61,129 nucleotides of DNA from JBKBRC01 sp046292345 (lineage in GTDB: Bacteria; Bacteroidota; Rhodothermia; Rhodothermales; Rubricoccaceae): positions 1-61,129 of the forward strand of contig JBKBRC010000015.1 of assembly GCA_046292345.1 (NCBI GenBank), written 5' to 3'. A program made the position numbers and the translations under genes. Under the pieces are notes generated by a model. The model did no database searches. It was not told where the DNA came from and saw nothing but the letters and a program-made list of their open reading frames with translations. Position 1 is the stretch's first letter. Each line of letters opens with the position of its first letter. Positions 7,582 through 16,057 of the stretch are shown piece after piece.

Positions 7582-9618
7582 TCAGCGCCGGGCGACCGTG
7601 GGCGTCTGTGCCGGGCGGCCCGGGGGCGGCTCGGCCGGGACGCGCTCGGGGAACGTGCGGGCGTTGTAGCGCGCGCGGAGGCGCGCCTCCCAGGCTCGCT
7701 CGAGCACGTCCTGGTAGGCCGTGATCAACTCGGCGCGGGCCTCGGCGAACGTTTTTTCGCGCGGGGCCTCGAGCCCGTCGAGGTAGAAGATGGCGAGGCG
7801 GTTGCGCTCGGGGAGCACGCCCGTGTGCTGGCCCGGCTGAAGGCTCAGCACGGCATCGAGCGGCGTCGTGGTGGCCTCGGCCACGAAGACGGTGTCGAGC
7901 GCGAGCGCGAAGCGCGCATCGCGGTAGCGCTCGAAGAGCGCCCGCGGGTGCGCGCCCGCGTCGAGCTGCGCAGAGAGAGCCTGCAGGAGCGAGTCGCTCG
8001 GCGTGCGCAGCGCGAGCACGCGGCGGCGCTCGGGCCAGCGGTACGCGGCGCGGCGCTCGGCGTGGAACGCGCGCAGCGCCGCCTCGTCGTCCTTGGCCGG
8101 CGTCCAGACGCTGTCCTCGGCCACGCGGAAGAGCAGCACGCCGTCGGCGTAGCTCTGGAAGACGCGGCGGAACTCGGGGTCGCGGTGCTCGAGCTGGCGC
8201 ACGGCCTGCGCCACGGCCTCCTCGTTGAGGTAGCGCTCGGTGGTGGCCACGACCTGGTCCGGCGTCACGCCCGGACGCGCGGACGTGCGCCGCAGCACCG
8301 GCAGCAGCTGCCCGAACGTGTACGTCGCCGGGCCGATGGTCGCGATCGGCCGGTCGGCGTCGGCCGCGAAGGACTCGTCGCGGAGGCTCGGCCCGAGGTT
8401 CTCGGCGTACGGCGCCAGAATGGCGCGCAGCGCGGCCTCGTCGAACGTGCCGCCGGCCTCCTCGCGCAGGGCGCGCCCGAGGCGGTCCCGCTTGAGGGCT
8501 GTGCGCGGCAGCTGCTGCGCGAGCTGCCGGAGCTGGTCGTAGGACTCGTCGAACGCAGGCAGCGCGCGGCGCTCGGTGAGCTGGATCAGGTGGAAGCCAA
8601 ACGACGTCTCGACGACCGGCGAGACGTCGCCGGGCTCGCGGAGGGCAAAGGCGGCTTCCTCGAACGGGCGGACCATGCGGCCGGTCCCGAAGAAGCCGAG
8701 GTCGCCGCCCCGCGTGGCCGAGCCGGGATCCTCCGAGTACTGCCGCGCGAGCGCCGCGAAGTCCTCGCCGGCGAGGATGCGGGCGCGGAGCGCCTCGGCG
8801 CGCTCGCGCGCCTCCTCGCGCTCGTCCGGGCTCTGCGGGCGGATCAGAATGTGCGCGGCGCGGATCTCGCCCTGCGCCGGGCGGCGGTCGGTGACGTAGA
8901 CGAGGTGGTAGCCGTACTGCGAGCGCGCCGGCGCGGAGATCTGCCCGACGGGCGTGCCGTAGGCCGCGTTCTCGAACGCGAGCACGGTCCGCCCGCCCGT
9001 GATGTATCCGAGCGCGCCGCCGTTCGAGGCCGCCGAGGGGTCCTGCGAGTAGCGGCGCGCAGCCTCCTCGAACGTGTACGTCCCTGCGAGGATGGCCTCG
9101 CGGATTTCGTTGGCCCGGGCGAGCGCGGCGAGCGTATCGGCCGGCGGCGCGTCAGGCGGGAGCGCGAGCAGGAGGTGGCTGACCTCAATCTCCTCCTTGC
9201 GCTTCTCGTAGAGGTCGCGGACGATGTCGTCGAGGATCTGCTTGTCGGTGAAGTAGGGCCCGGCGAGCTGGTCGCGGTAGCCCTCGATCTCCTGGCGGTA
9301 CGCCTCGTCCTGGTCGTAGCCGGCCTCGCGCGCGGCGAGCACCTTGAGGCGGAAGTTGACGTAGCGCTCGAGGAAGTCGCGGCGGCGCTCGGCGACGGTC
9401 TCGGGCGTCGTCTGCACGAGCCCATCCGCCTCGGCGTAGGCCTGTTCGAACGCGTCGAGCGAGAGCTGGTGGCCGGACCAGGTCGCCACGACGGGCGAGG
9501 CGGCTCCGGGAGCGGCGGTCTGCCAGCCGCCCCCGCAGCCGGCGGCGGCGAGGGCCACGGCCGCAAGCAGGGGCAGGGCGGTGCGCTGCAGGGCCGAGGC
9601 GCGGGCAAATCCAGGCAT
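7582..9618 (-). CDS. Large two-domain parvulin foldase lipoprotein (PpiD/SurA-like)
   Basis: 678 residues from ATG 9618. I prefer this start to in-frame positions further upstream because it directly precedes a lipoprotein signal with lipobox LAAAGC. A helical chaperone N-terminus (ATWSGHQLSLDAFEQAYAE) is followed by two intact PpiC domains: about 150-255 (VSHLLLALP ... YGYHLVYVTDRRP) and about 260-365 (AAHILIRPQ ... FGFHLIQLTERR). The rest (365-678) is a third, degenerate segment of helices ending RARYNARTFPERV. Tandem PpiC chaperones of this size are common in Bacteroidota and likely assist outer-membrane or secreted protein folding. Confidence 0.88.
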   Translation of the reverse strand: MPGFARASALQRTALPLLAAVALAAAGCGGGWQTAAPGAASPVVATWSGHQLSLDAFEQAYAEADGLVQTTPETVAERRRDFLERYVNFRLKVLAAREAGYDQDEAYRQEIEGYRDQLAGPYFTDKQILDDIVRDLYEKRKEEIEVSHLLLALPPDAPPADTLAALARANEIREAILAGTYTFEEAARRYSQDPSAASNGGALGYITGGRTVLAFENAAYGTPVGQISAPARSQYGYHLVYVTDRRPAQGEIRAAHILIRPQSPDEREEARERAEALRARILAGEDFAALARQYSEDPGSATRGGDLGFFGTGRMVRPFEEAAFALREPGDVSPVVETSFGFHLIQLTERRALPAFDESYDQLRQLAQQLPRTALKRDRLGRALREEAGGTFDEAALRAILAPYAENLGPSLRDESFAADADRPIATIGPATYTFGQLLPVLRRTSARPGVTPDQVVATTERYLNEEAVAQAVRQLEHRDPEFRRVFQSYADGVLLFRVAEDSVWTPAKDDEAALRAFHAERRAAYRWPERRRVLALRTPSDSLLQALSAQLDAGAHPRALFERYRDARFALALDTVFVAEATTTPLDAVLSLQPGQHTGVLPERNRLAIFYLDGLEAPREKTFAEARAELITAYQDVLERAWEARLRARYNARTFPERVPAEPPPGRPAQTPTVARR

Positions 9619-9707
9619 GGCGTCGGAAACGGGTGAAGTCGGAAGCAGGTGAACCTGAAAGGGGAACCGGCACGCCCGCCGGGAGGCGGGCTTCGTCAAG
9701 ACTGCTC

Positions 9708-9714
9708 GAAGCTA
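9708..9714 (-). promoter_or_regulatory. -7-type element upstream of the large foldase gene
   Basis: TAGCTTC on the minus strand, about 90 bases before the ATG at 9618. It matches the TAGCTT core seen ahead of many genes here. No convincing -33 TTG at the right distance, so support comes only from the recurring motif. The rest of 9619-9859 holds a small hairpin (9675-9690) and no gene. Confidence 0.35.
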
Positions 9715-9818
9715 ACGCTTCGGCGCAGCGGCCTCGGGCGCGGCACGAGTCAAAGGGCTGCGAAGACGCCCGGGCGCCTGGCGCCCGCGGGCCCGTGCCA
9801 GGAGCGCGAGGGTGGCGC

Positions 9819-9825
9819 TAGCTTG
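9819..9825 (+). promoter_or_regulatory. -7-type promoter element of gltX
   Basis: TAGCTTG lies 34 bases before the gltX ATG, matching the Bacteroidota -7 core found upstream of at least a dozen genes in this window. The predicted leader is short, roughly 25-30 bases. Confidence 0.5.
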
Positions 9826-9859
9826 GAAAGCGTACGCTCTCCGCTTTCTACGCTGCCCG

Positions 9860-11365
9860 ATGGCCGACCCCGACGCTCCGCCCCCCCCCTCGCCCGTCCG
9901 CGTCCGCTTCGCGCCGAGCCCGACGGGCCTGCTCCACATCGGCGGGCTGCGCACGGCGCTCTACAACTACCTGCTCGCGCGGCAGACCGGCGGCGCGTTC
10001 GTGCTGCGCATCGAGGACACCGATCAGTCGCGCTTCGTGCCGGAGGCGGAGCAGGACATCCTGGACGCGCTCGCGTGGGCCGGCCTCGCGTTCGACGAGG
10101 GGCCGGGCGTGGGCGGGCCGCACGCGCCCTACTACCAGAGCCAGCGCACCGACCGCTACCGCGAGGCTGCTCGCCGCCTGCTCGAGGGCGGTCACGCCTA
10201 CTACGCCTTCGATACCGAGGAGGAGATCGAGGCGATGCGCGCGCGGCGCGCGGCCGAGGGGGTCGCCATGCCGGCCTACGACGCGGCCGTGCGCGGCACG
10301 ATGCGCAACAGCCTCACGCTCGCGCCCGAGGAGACCGAGCGCCTGCTCGCCGCCGGCGCCCCGCACGTGGTGCGCCTGAGGGTCTCGCCCGGCGAGACGG
10401 TCGCGTTCACGGACCGCGTGCGCGGCGAGGTCGCGTTCGAGACCGACGCCCTCGACGACCAGGTGCTCGTCAAGTCCGACGGCCTGCCGACGTACCACCT
10501 CGCCAACGTCGTGGACGACCACGAGATGGGCATCACGCACGTCATCCGGGGCGAGGAGTGGCTGCCCTCGACGCCCAAGCACGTCCTGCTCTACCGCGCG
10601 CTTGGCTGGACGCCGCCGCAGATGGCCCACTTGCCGCTCCTTCTCTCGCCCTCCGGCGGCAAGCTCTCGAAGCGCTCCGCCGATCGCCTCGGCATCCCGG
10701 TCAACGTCGCGCAGTACCGCGAGGCGGGCTACGAGCCGGCCGCGCTCGTCAATTTCCTGGCCTTCCTCGGCTGGAACCCGGGCACCGAGCAGGAGCTGTT
10801 CACGCTCGACGAGCTCGTCGCGGCGTTCGACCTGGGGCGCATCGGGCGCGCGGGCGTGCAGTTCGCGGTGGACAAGCTGAACTGGTACAACGGCCAGTTC
10901 CTGCGTCGCCTCTCGGTCGACGCGCTCGCCGAGCGCGCGCGGCCGTACGTGGAGGCTGCCGGCCTGCCCTGCGACGACGAGACGCTGCGCGCGGCGGCGG
11001 CGCTGATGCAGGAGCGCCTCGCGTTCGCGCGCGACCTCGCTACCGACGGCGCGTTCTTCTTCCGTGACCCCGAGACGTACGACGAGCGCGGCGTGGCGCG
11101 CAACTGGAAGCCGGACTCGGCGCCGCTGCTGCGCGAATATGCCGCCCGCCTCGAGGCGCTCGAGGCGTTTTCGGAGGAAACGGCCGAGGCCGCGCTGCGC
11201 GCGCTTGCCGAGGAGTGCCGCGTCGGCGCCGGCAGGATCATCCACCCGACGCGCCTGGCCGTCTCCGGGGTTTCGGGCGGGCCGAGCCTCTTCGCGATGC
11301 TCGCCGCGCTGGGGCGCGAGACGGTCGTGCGTCGCCTGCGCGCAGCCGCCGAGCGGCTCGGCTGA
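9860..11365 (+). CDS. gltX: Glutamyl-tRNA synthetase
   Basis: 501 residues from ATG 9860. Class I synthetase motifs are clear: the HIGH-type motif in FAPSPTGLLHIGGLRTALYN (about 17-36) and KMSKS-type KLSKR near residue 268. The catalytic domain is followed by the helical anticodon-binding domain, with FLGWNPGTEQELF at the junction. It charges tRNA-Glu with glutamate. Because a dedicated GlnRS lies 0.6 kb downstream on the other strand, this enzyme is probably discriminating and need not mischarge tRNA-Gln. Its 3' end is followed by a tandem-repeat array belonging to the convergent lipoprotein gene. Confidence 0.98.
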   Translation: MADPDAPPPPSPVRVRFAPSPTGLLHIGGLRTALYNYLLARQTGGAFVLRIEDTDQSRFVPEAEQDILDALAWAGLAFDEGPGVGGPHAPYYQSQRTDRYREAARRLLEGGHAYYAFDTEEEIEAMRARRAAEGVAMPAYDAAVRGTMRNSLTLAPEETERLLAAGAPHVVRLRVSPGETVAFTDRVRGEVAFETDALDDQVLVKSDGLPTYHLANVVDDHEMGITHVIRGEEWLPSTPKHVLLYRALGWTPPQMAHLPLLLSPSGGKLSKRSADRLGIPVNVAQYREAGYEPAALVNFLAFLGWNPGTEQELFTLDELVAAFDLGRIGRAGVQFAVDKLNWYNGQFLRRLSVDALAERARPYVEAAGLPCDDETLRAAAALMQERLAFARDLATDGAFFFRDPETYDERGVARNWKPDSAPLLREYAARLEALEAFSEETAEAALRALAEECRVGAGRIIHPTRLAVSGVSGGPSLFAMLAALGRETVVRRLRAAAERLG

Positions 11366-11406
11366 GGGGCCCGGCCGGGCGGCCAGGCCGGGCGGCCCGG
11401 CAGCGT

Positions 11407-11478
11407 CAGCGCGTGCGGTCAGCGCGTGCGGTCAGCGCGTGCGGTCAGCGCGTGCGGTCAGCGCGTGCGGTCAGCGCG
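11407..11478. repeat. 13-bp tandem array at the 3' end of a lipoprotein gene
   Basis: Five exact copies of CAGCGCGTGCGGT occupy 11407-11471, with a partial sixth copy to 11478. The stop codon of the minus-strand lipoprotein gene (11471-11473) lies at the first junction, so each further unit carries another TGA, in changing frames because 13 is not a multiple of three. It fills most of the gap between gltX and the lipoprotein gene. Confidence 0.95.
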
Positions 11479-11884
11479 GAAGCGTGCGCGTGCGCTCGCG
11501 CGCGCCGAGCAGCACGCCGCCCTCGTAGACGCGGAGCGCGAGCGCCGTGTCCGAGAGCACGACGACGAGGCTGCGCGCGTCCGGACGTCCGCCCGTGAAG
11601 TGGCCGATCCGGCCGGCGAGCGTGTCGCCGCCGGCCAGGGCGAGCCGCACGCCGTAGTCGCCGTCGCCGGCGTGCGCCGGGCGCAGGCGCCAGCGTTGCA
11701 CCGTGCGTGCACCCGGGCCGAGGCGCCCGAGCCGGAGCGTGTCGCCGGCCGCGTCGAGCTCGGCCGAGAGTACGGGCTCGCGGGCGTCGTTCTGCGCCGC
11801 CACGTGCACCGACGGGCCGCGGCCGCACCCGGCTGTGAGTCCGGCAAGGGCAAAGAGGACGGGGAAGAGGCGGAGGGCCGGCAC
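11471..11884 (-). CDS. Small hypothetical lipoprotein
   Basis: 137 residues from a GTG start at 11884. A signal with lipobox LTAGC (Cys20) is followed by a ~115-residue beta-rich domain: VHVAAQNDARE, VQRWRLRPAHAGDGDYGVRLAL and RSLVVVLSDTALALRVYEGG are spaced like strands of a small sandwich. No family recognised. The gene ends with TLPR and a TGA that is the first of a series of stop-containing 13-bp repeats. It stands alone between gltX and glnS and is convergent with gltX. Confidence 0.7.
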   Translation of the reverse strand: MPALRLFPVLFALAGLTAGCGRGPSVHVAAQNDAREPVLSAELDAAGDTLRLGRLGPGARTVQRWRLRPAHAGDGDYGVRLALAGGDTLAGRIGHFTGGRPDARSLVVVLSDTALALRVYEGGVLLGARERTRTLPR

Positions 11885-11925
11885 AGGACGAGGCAGACGA
11901 GGCGGGTGGGCTCGGGGGGCGCAGG

Positions 11926-14283
11926 CTAGACGCTGAGAAGCTCGCGCAGCAGTTCTTGCACGCGGCGGGCGTCGGCACCGCGGCCGGCGCGGCGCATGGC
12001 CTGTCCTGTCAGGAATCCGAGCAGGCGCGTCTCGCCGGCTCGAAAGCGCGCGGCCTCCTCGGGGTGCGTCGCGATCGCCTCCTCGACGGCCGGACGCAGC
12101 GCCGCGTCGTCGCGCACGGCGGCGAGGCCGTGGGCCTGCACGACGGCCGCGGCCGTGCCGCCCCCGGTGACGAGCGCCGCGACGGCCTCGCGCACGCCCT
12201 GCGCCGTGAGCGTGCCCTCGCGCTGAAGGCGGAGCACGTCGGCGAGCGCCTCGGGCGAGGCCTGCGAGGCGCCGAGGCCCTGCTCGGGCAGGGCCGGGCG
12301 GAGCGCGTGCACGATGAGCACGCCCGCCTCGCGCGGGCCCGCGCCCGCGATAGCCTCGAAGAGCGCCGCCAGGCCGTCGTCGGCGGCGAGCACGGCGGCT
12401 TCCTCTTCGCCCACCCCGCGGGCCACGAGCGCGTCGTAGCGCGCGCGCGCGGGCGCGGAGAGCGCGGCGGCCGGGTCGCGCGGCGGCGGCGCTGCCCGGG
12501 ACTCCTGCCCCGGTTCCGGCCCCGGTTCCGGCCTCGGTTCCGGTTCCGGCCTCGGCGAGGAGCTGGCGGGCGCGACCTCGCGCGCGAAGCCGTCGCGCAG
12601 GGCGACGATGCGGTTGAACACGAGCGCGTCCGGGCGGCTGTCGACGGGGTCGGGCCAGAAGTAGCCCTGCCGCTCGAACTGGAAGCGCGTGCCGGGCGCC
12701 GCGTCGGCGGCCCAGGGTTCGACGAAGCCGGCTGTCTCGACGAGCGAGTCCGGGTTGAGCACCGCGAGGAAGTCCTCGCGCTCGTCCGGCGCGGGGTCGG
12801 TGAAGAGGCGGTCGTAGAGGCGGAAGCGCGCCGGGCGCGCCGTGCTGGCCGCGACCCAGTGGATCACGCCGCGCACGCGGCGGCCCTCGGGCTCGGCGCC
12901 GAGCGTGGCCAGGTCGGCCTCGGCCGTCAGGCCGGTGACGCGCCCGTCTGGCCCGCGCTCGACGCCGGTGCAGCGCACGACCGGTCCGTGGCGCAGGCGC
13001 ACCTCGGCCCCTGGCGCGAGACGGCGCCAGCCCCGGGGCGGCGCCTCGGCGAAGTCGTCGGCTTCGATCCAGACCTCGCGCGCGAGCACGAGCGGGCGGG
13101 TGCGCGGTGCGTCCCTGGGCGGCGTGACGTCGTGCGGCCAGAGCGGCGCCTCCGGGAGCGTGCGGGGCGCGCCGAGGTTGGTGATCGTTAGGCGCAGCGG
13201 GCGCGCGACGGCCATCACGCGCGGCGCGACGGCGTTGAGGTCGTCGCGGAGCGCGTGCTCATACTGTGCCAGCTCGACGCGCCCGTTGACCTTCGTCACG
13301 CCGAGCCGGTCGAAGAAGGCCCGCAGCGCCTCCGGGCGGACGCCGCGCCGGCGCATGCCGGCAATGGTGGGCATGCGCGGGTCGTCCCAGCCGCTCACGC
13401 GGCCCTCCTCGACGAGCTGCCGCAGCCTGCGCTTGCTCGTGATGCCGTAGGCGAGGTTGAAGCGCGCGAACTCGTGCTGCCGCGGCCGGACCGGGTAGGC
13501 CGCGTTCGGGATGCCGAGCGCGTCGAGGTACCAGTCGTAGAGCGGGCGGTTGACGTCGAACTCGAGCGTGCAGACCGAGTGCGTGATGCCCTCGATGGCG
13601 TCGGACTGGCCGTGCGCCCAGTCGTAGAGCGGGTAGATGGCCCAGTCGGTGCCGCGGCGGTAGTGCGGCACGCCGCGCCGGATGCGGTACATGACCGGGT
13701 CGCGCAGCTTCATGTTGGGATGCGCCATCGGCCCGTGCTCGGTATCGATGCGGGCGCGGAGCACGTGCGCGCCGTCCGGGTGCTCGCCGCGGCGCATCTC
13801 CTCGAGCAGGCGGAGGCTCTCCTCGGGCGCGCGGTCCCGGAAGGGCGAGGGAGTGCCGGGCTCGGTGACCGTCCCGCGCCCGGCGCGGATGGCGTCCTCG
13901 GACTGGCTGTCCACGTATGCCAGGCCGCGTCGCACGAGGTCCTGCGCCCAGGCGTAGAGCTGCTCGAAGTAGTCCGACGCGAAGCGGATCTCGGCCGGCG
14001 CGAAGCCGAGCCAGCGCACGGCGTCCTCGAGCGCCTCGACGAACTCGTGGCGCTCGGTCTCGGGGTTGGTGTCGTCGTAGCGCAGCACGCACGTCCCTCC
14101 GAAGTCGGCCGCGAGGCCGAAGTTGAGGCAGATGCTCTGCGCGTGCCCGATGTGCGGGTAGCCGTTGGGCTCGGGCGGGAAGCGCGTCGCAACGCGTCCG
14201 CCGTCGCGGCGCTCGGCCACGTCGCGCGCGACGATCTCGCGGAGGAAGTGGGACGGGCGGGCCTCGGGGCGGTCTTCGGGCAT
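11926..14283 (-). CDS. glnS: Glutaminyl-tRNA synthetase with C-terminal GatB/YqeY domain
   Basis: 785 residues from ATG 14283, far longer than the ~554 of E. coli GlnRS. Residues ~1-565 are a normal GlnRS: HIGH motif in PPEPNGYPHIGHAQ (about 36-49), the LRYDDTNPE motif, KMSKS-type ITSKR, and a beta-barrel anticodon-binding domain ending near IVALRDGFAREV. A Pro/Glu/Arg-repeat linker (about 575-605) leads to a ~170-residue helical domain with EEAIATHPEEAARFRAGETR and FLTGQAMRRAGRGADARRV, the signature of the GatB/YqeY tRNA-binding tail. A comparable fusion is known from Deinococcus GlnRS, where the tail helps tRNA-Gln recognition. The linker itself is a tandem repeat. Confidence 0.95.
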   Translation of the reverse strand: MPEDRPEARPSHFLREIVARDVAERRDGGRVATRFPPEPNGYPHIGHAQSICLNFGLAADFGGTCVLRYDDTNPETERHEFVEALEDAVRWLGFAPAEIRFASDYFEQLYAWAQDLVRRGLAYVDSQSEDAIRAGRGTVTEPGTPSPFRDRAPEESLRLLEEMRRGEHPDGAHVLRARIDTEHGPMAHPNMKLRDPVMYRIRRGVPHYRRGTDWAIYPLYDWAHGQSDAIEGITHSVCTLEFDVNRPLYDWYLDALGIPNAAYPVRPRQHEFARFNLAYGITSKRRLRQLVEEGRVSGWDDPRMPTIAGMRRRGVRPEALRAFFDRLGVTKVNGRVELAQYEHALRDDLNAVAPRVMAVARPLRLTITNLGAPRTLPEAPLWPHDVTPPRDAPRTRPLVLAREVWIEADDFAEAPPRGWRRLAPGAEVRLRHGPVVRCTGVERGPDGRVTGLTAEADLATLGAEPEGRRVRGVIHWVAASTARPARFRLYDRLFTDPAPDEREDFLAVLNPDSLVETAGFVEPWAADAAPGTRFQFERQGYFWPDPVDSRPDALVFNRIVALRDGFAREVAPASSSPRPEPEPRPEPGPEPGQESRAAPPPRDPAAALSAPARARYDALVARGVGEEEAAVLAADDGLAALFEAIAGAGPREAGVLIVHALRPALPEQGLGASQASPEALADVLRLQREGTLTAQGVREAVAALVTGGGTAAAVVQAHGLAAVRDDAALRPAVEEAIATHPEEAARFRAGETRLLGFLTGQAMRRAGRGADARRVQELLRELLSV
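12509..12556. repeat. 12-bp imperfect tandem repeat encoding the GlnRS linker
   Basis: About four imperfect copies of a GGTTCCGGCC-type 12-bp unit encode the alternating Pro-Glu/Arg linker between the GlnRS body and its YqeY-like domain. The unit length keeps the frame, so copy-number change would alter linker length without breaking the protein. Confidence 0.8.
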
Positions 14284-14393
14284 GGGGGCGGGCAGAGGAC
14301 GAACAGGGTACGATACCCCTTCCGCCGGGGCGGGAGTGGTTCGTTGTGCTTGAAGTCGTGGGCGTGGGCCGCTCGCGCCGCGCCGGCGCCGCG

Positions 14394-14401
14394 TAGCTTC
14401 C
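14394..14401 (+). promoter_or_regulatory. -7-type promoter element
   Basis: TAGCTTCC lies 30 bases before the ATG at 14424, in the 140-base gap between divergent glnS and the amidinotransferase-fold gene. Same recurrent TAGCTT core; no clear -33 box. Confidence 0.45.
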
Positions 14402-14423
14402 GCGCGCCCTGCTCCGCCCGCCG

Positions 14424-15308
14424 ATGCCCGCCGAACCCGTCTCCGTCGTCTCCCCCGAAGCGCTGCCGGCCGTGCCGCGCCCCGGCCGCGTGCTCATGAC
14501 CTCGCCCGAGCACTTCGAGGTCGCCTACGTCATCAACCCGCACATGGAGGGCAACCTCGGCGCCGTCGACCCGGCGCGCGCGCGCGCGCAATGGGCCGCG
14601 CTCCGCGACGCCTACGAGCGGCTCGGCTTCCCGGTCTCGGTCGTGCCCGGGCAGCCCGGCCTGCCCGACATGGTCTTCTGCGCCAACCAGACGCTGCCCT
14701 ACCTGACGCCCGGCGGCGCGCGCGGCGTCGTGGCCAGCCGCATGCATGCGCCGCAGCGCGCGGGCGAGGTGCCCTACTTCGAGGCGTTCTTCGCCGGCGA
14801 GGGCTACGCCGTGCACACGCTCGACCCGGACCTGCCGGGCACGTTCGAGGGCATGGGCGATGCGCTGTGGCACCCCGGCCGCTACCTGCTCTGGGGCGGC
14901 TACGGCTACCGGACGAGCCGGCAGGTCTACGACCGCTTCGCCGAGAAGCTCGGCTTCCCCGTCGTCCCGCTCGCGCTCACCGACCCGGACTTCTACCACC
15001 TCGATACGTGCCTCTGCCCGCTCGACGAGCACACGGCGCTGCTCTTCCCCGGCGCCTTCGACGACGAGGGGCTCGCCACCATCCGCGCGCACTTCCGGCG
15101 CACGATCGAGGCGCCCGAGGACGAGGCGCGCCGCCTGTTCGCCTGCAACGCGCACAGCCCGGACGGGCGGCACGTGCTCATCCAGCGCGGCTGCGCGCGC
15201 ACCAACGACCTGCTCCGCGCCGGCGGCTACGAGGTCGTGGAGGTCGACACGGACGAGTTCCTCAAGTCCGGCGGCTCCGTGTTCTGCATGAAGCTCATGT
15301 TCTGGTGA
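14424..15308 (+). CDS. Amidinotransferase/DDAH-fold hydrolase
   Basis: 294 residues from ATG 14424. The fold is that of dimethylarginine dimethylaminohydrolase and arginine deiminase relatives. Visible motifs are MVFCANQTLPYL (about 91-102), the catalytic-His segment DFYHLDTCLCPL, and the catalytic Cys near the C-terminus in GGSVFCMKLMFW. These enzymes hydrolyse guanidino groups of arginine derivatives through a covalent Cys adduct. The substrate (dimethylarginine, arginine or another guanidine) cannot be read from sequence; the length and the C-terminal Cys favour a DDAH-like hydrolase. It is followed after 56 bases by a glycosyltransferase gene on the same strand. Confidence 0.85.
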   Translation: MPAEPVSVVSPEALPAVPRPGRVLMTSPEHFEVAYVINPHMEGNLGAVDPARARAQWAALRDAYERLGFPVSVVPGQPGLPDMVFCANQTLPYLTPGGARGVVASRMHAPQRAGEVPYFEAFFAGEGYAVHTLDPDLPGTFEGMGDALWHPGRYLLWGGYGYRTSRQVYDRFAEKLGFPVVPLALTDPDFYHLDTCLCPLDEHTALLFPGAFDDEGLATIRAHFRRTIEAPEDEARRLFACNAHSPDGRHVLIQRGCARTNDLLRAGGYEVVEVDTDEFLKSGGSVFCMKLMFW

Positions 15309-15364
15309 GCCTGCCCTGGCGAGTGGCCGCCCCCGGTGAGCCGCCTCGCGGAAGCCCCCGCCCG

Positions 15365-16057
15365 ATGCTCGTTTCCATCATCATCCCGGCCCTGGACGAG
15401 GCCGCGCGCATCGCGGAGACCGTCGCCGCCGCGCACGCGCAGGACGGGCCGCTCGAGGTCATCGTCGCAGACGGGGCGTCTGGCGACGGCACGGCCGCGG
15501 TGGCGCAGGCCGCAGGCGCGCGCGTCGTGGCGGCGCCGCGCGGGAGAGCAGCGCAGATGAACGCCGGCGCCGCCGCGGCCTCGGGGGCAGCGTTCGTGTT
15601 CCTCCACGCCGACACGCGCCTGCCCCCGGACGGCCTCGCGCGCGTCCGGGCGGCGCTCGCGCGTCCGGGCGTGGCCGGCGGCTGCTTCCGCACCACGTTC
15701 GACGAGCGGCGCAGCGCGTGGCTGCGCCTGTTCGAGGCGCGCCTCTGGATGCGCTGGCACCGCCTCGCCTTCGGCGACCGGGCACTCTTCGCGCGCCGGG
15801 AGGCGTTCGCGGCCGTGGGCGGCTTCCCCGCGCAGCCCATCTTCGAGGACCTCGACTTCGTACGCGCGCTCCGCCGGCAGGGGCGCTTCGTCTTCCTGAA
15901 CGCGCCCGTCGTGACGTCGGCGCGGCGCTTCGTGCGGCACGGCGCGCTGCGGCAGCAGGCGCGCAACCTCGCGCTGTGGCTTGCCTGGAACGCCGGCGCC
16001 GATCCGGCCCGTCTGAAGCGCTACTACCCGGACGCGCCCGGCGCGCGCGGCGACTGA
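15365..16057 (+). CDS. Family 2 glycosyltransferase (TIGR04283-like)
   Basis: 231 codons from ATG 15365, chosen because the conserved fold begins immediately (MLVSIIIPALDEA). A GTG at 15305 overlapping the previous stop is possible but would add an unconserved Pro-rich leader. GT-A features: nucleotide-binding VIVADGASGDGT (about 36-47) and the metal-binding FLHADTRLP (about 79-87), then FEDLDFVRALRRQGR. TIGR04283-type enzymes are usually linked to envelope or carotenoid glycosylation; the acceptor is unknown. The last 34 bases overlap the convergent MscS gene. Confidence 0.85.
   Translation: MLVSIIIPALDEAARIAETVAAAHAQDGPLEVIVADGASGDGTAAVAQAAGARVVAAPRGRAAQMNAGAAAASGAAFVFLHADTRLPPDGLARVRAALARPGVAGGCFRTTFDERRSAWLRLFEARLWMRWHRLAFGDRALFARREAFAAVGGFPAQPIFEDLDFVRALRRQGRFVFLNAPVVTSARRFVRHGALRQQARNLALWLAWNAGADPARLKRYYPDAPGARGD

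Noticed and set aside
5121..9636. Long plus-strand open frames opposite the foldase genes
   Set aside because: Composition is Arg/Gly/Glu/Val-rich with no recognisable domain, whereas the minus-strand frames show signal peptides and parvulin motifs.
11407..11471. Regular short repeats that could be taken for a CRISPR array
   Set aside because: Units are 13 bp and directly adjacent, with no spacers and no cas genes nearby. The same holds for the other arrays.
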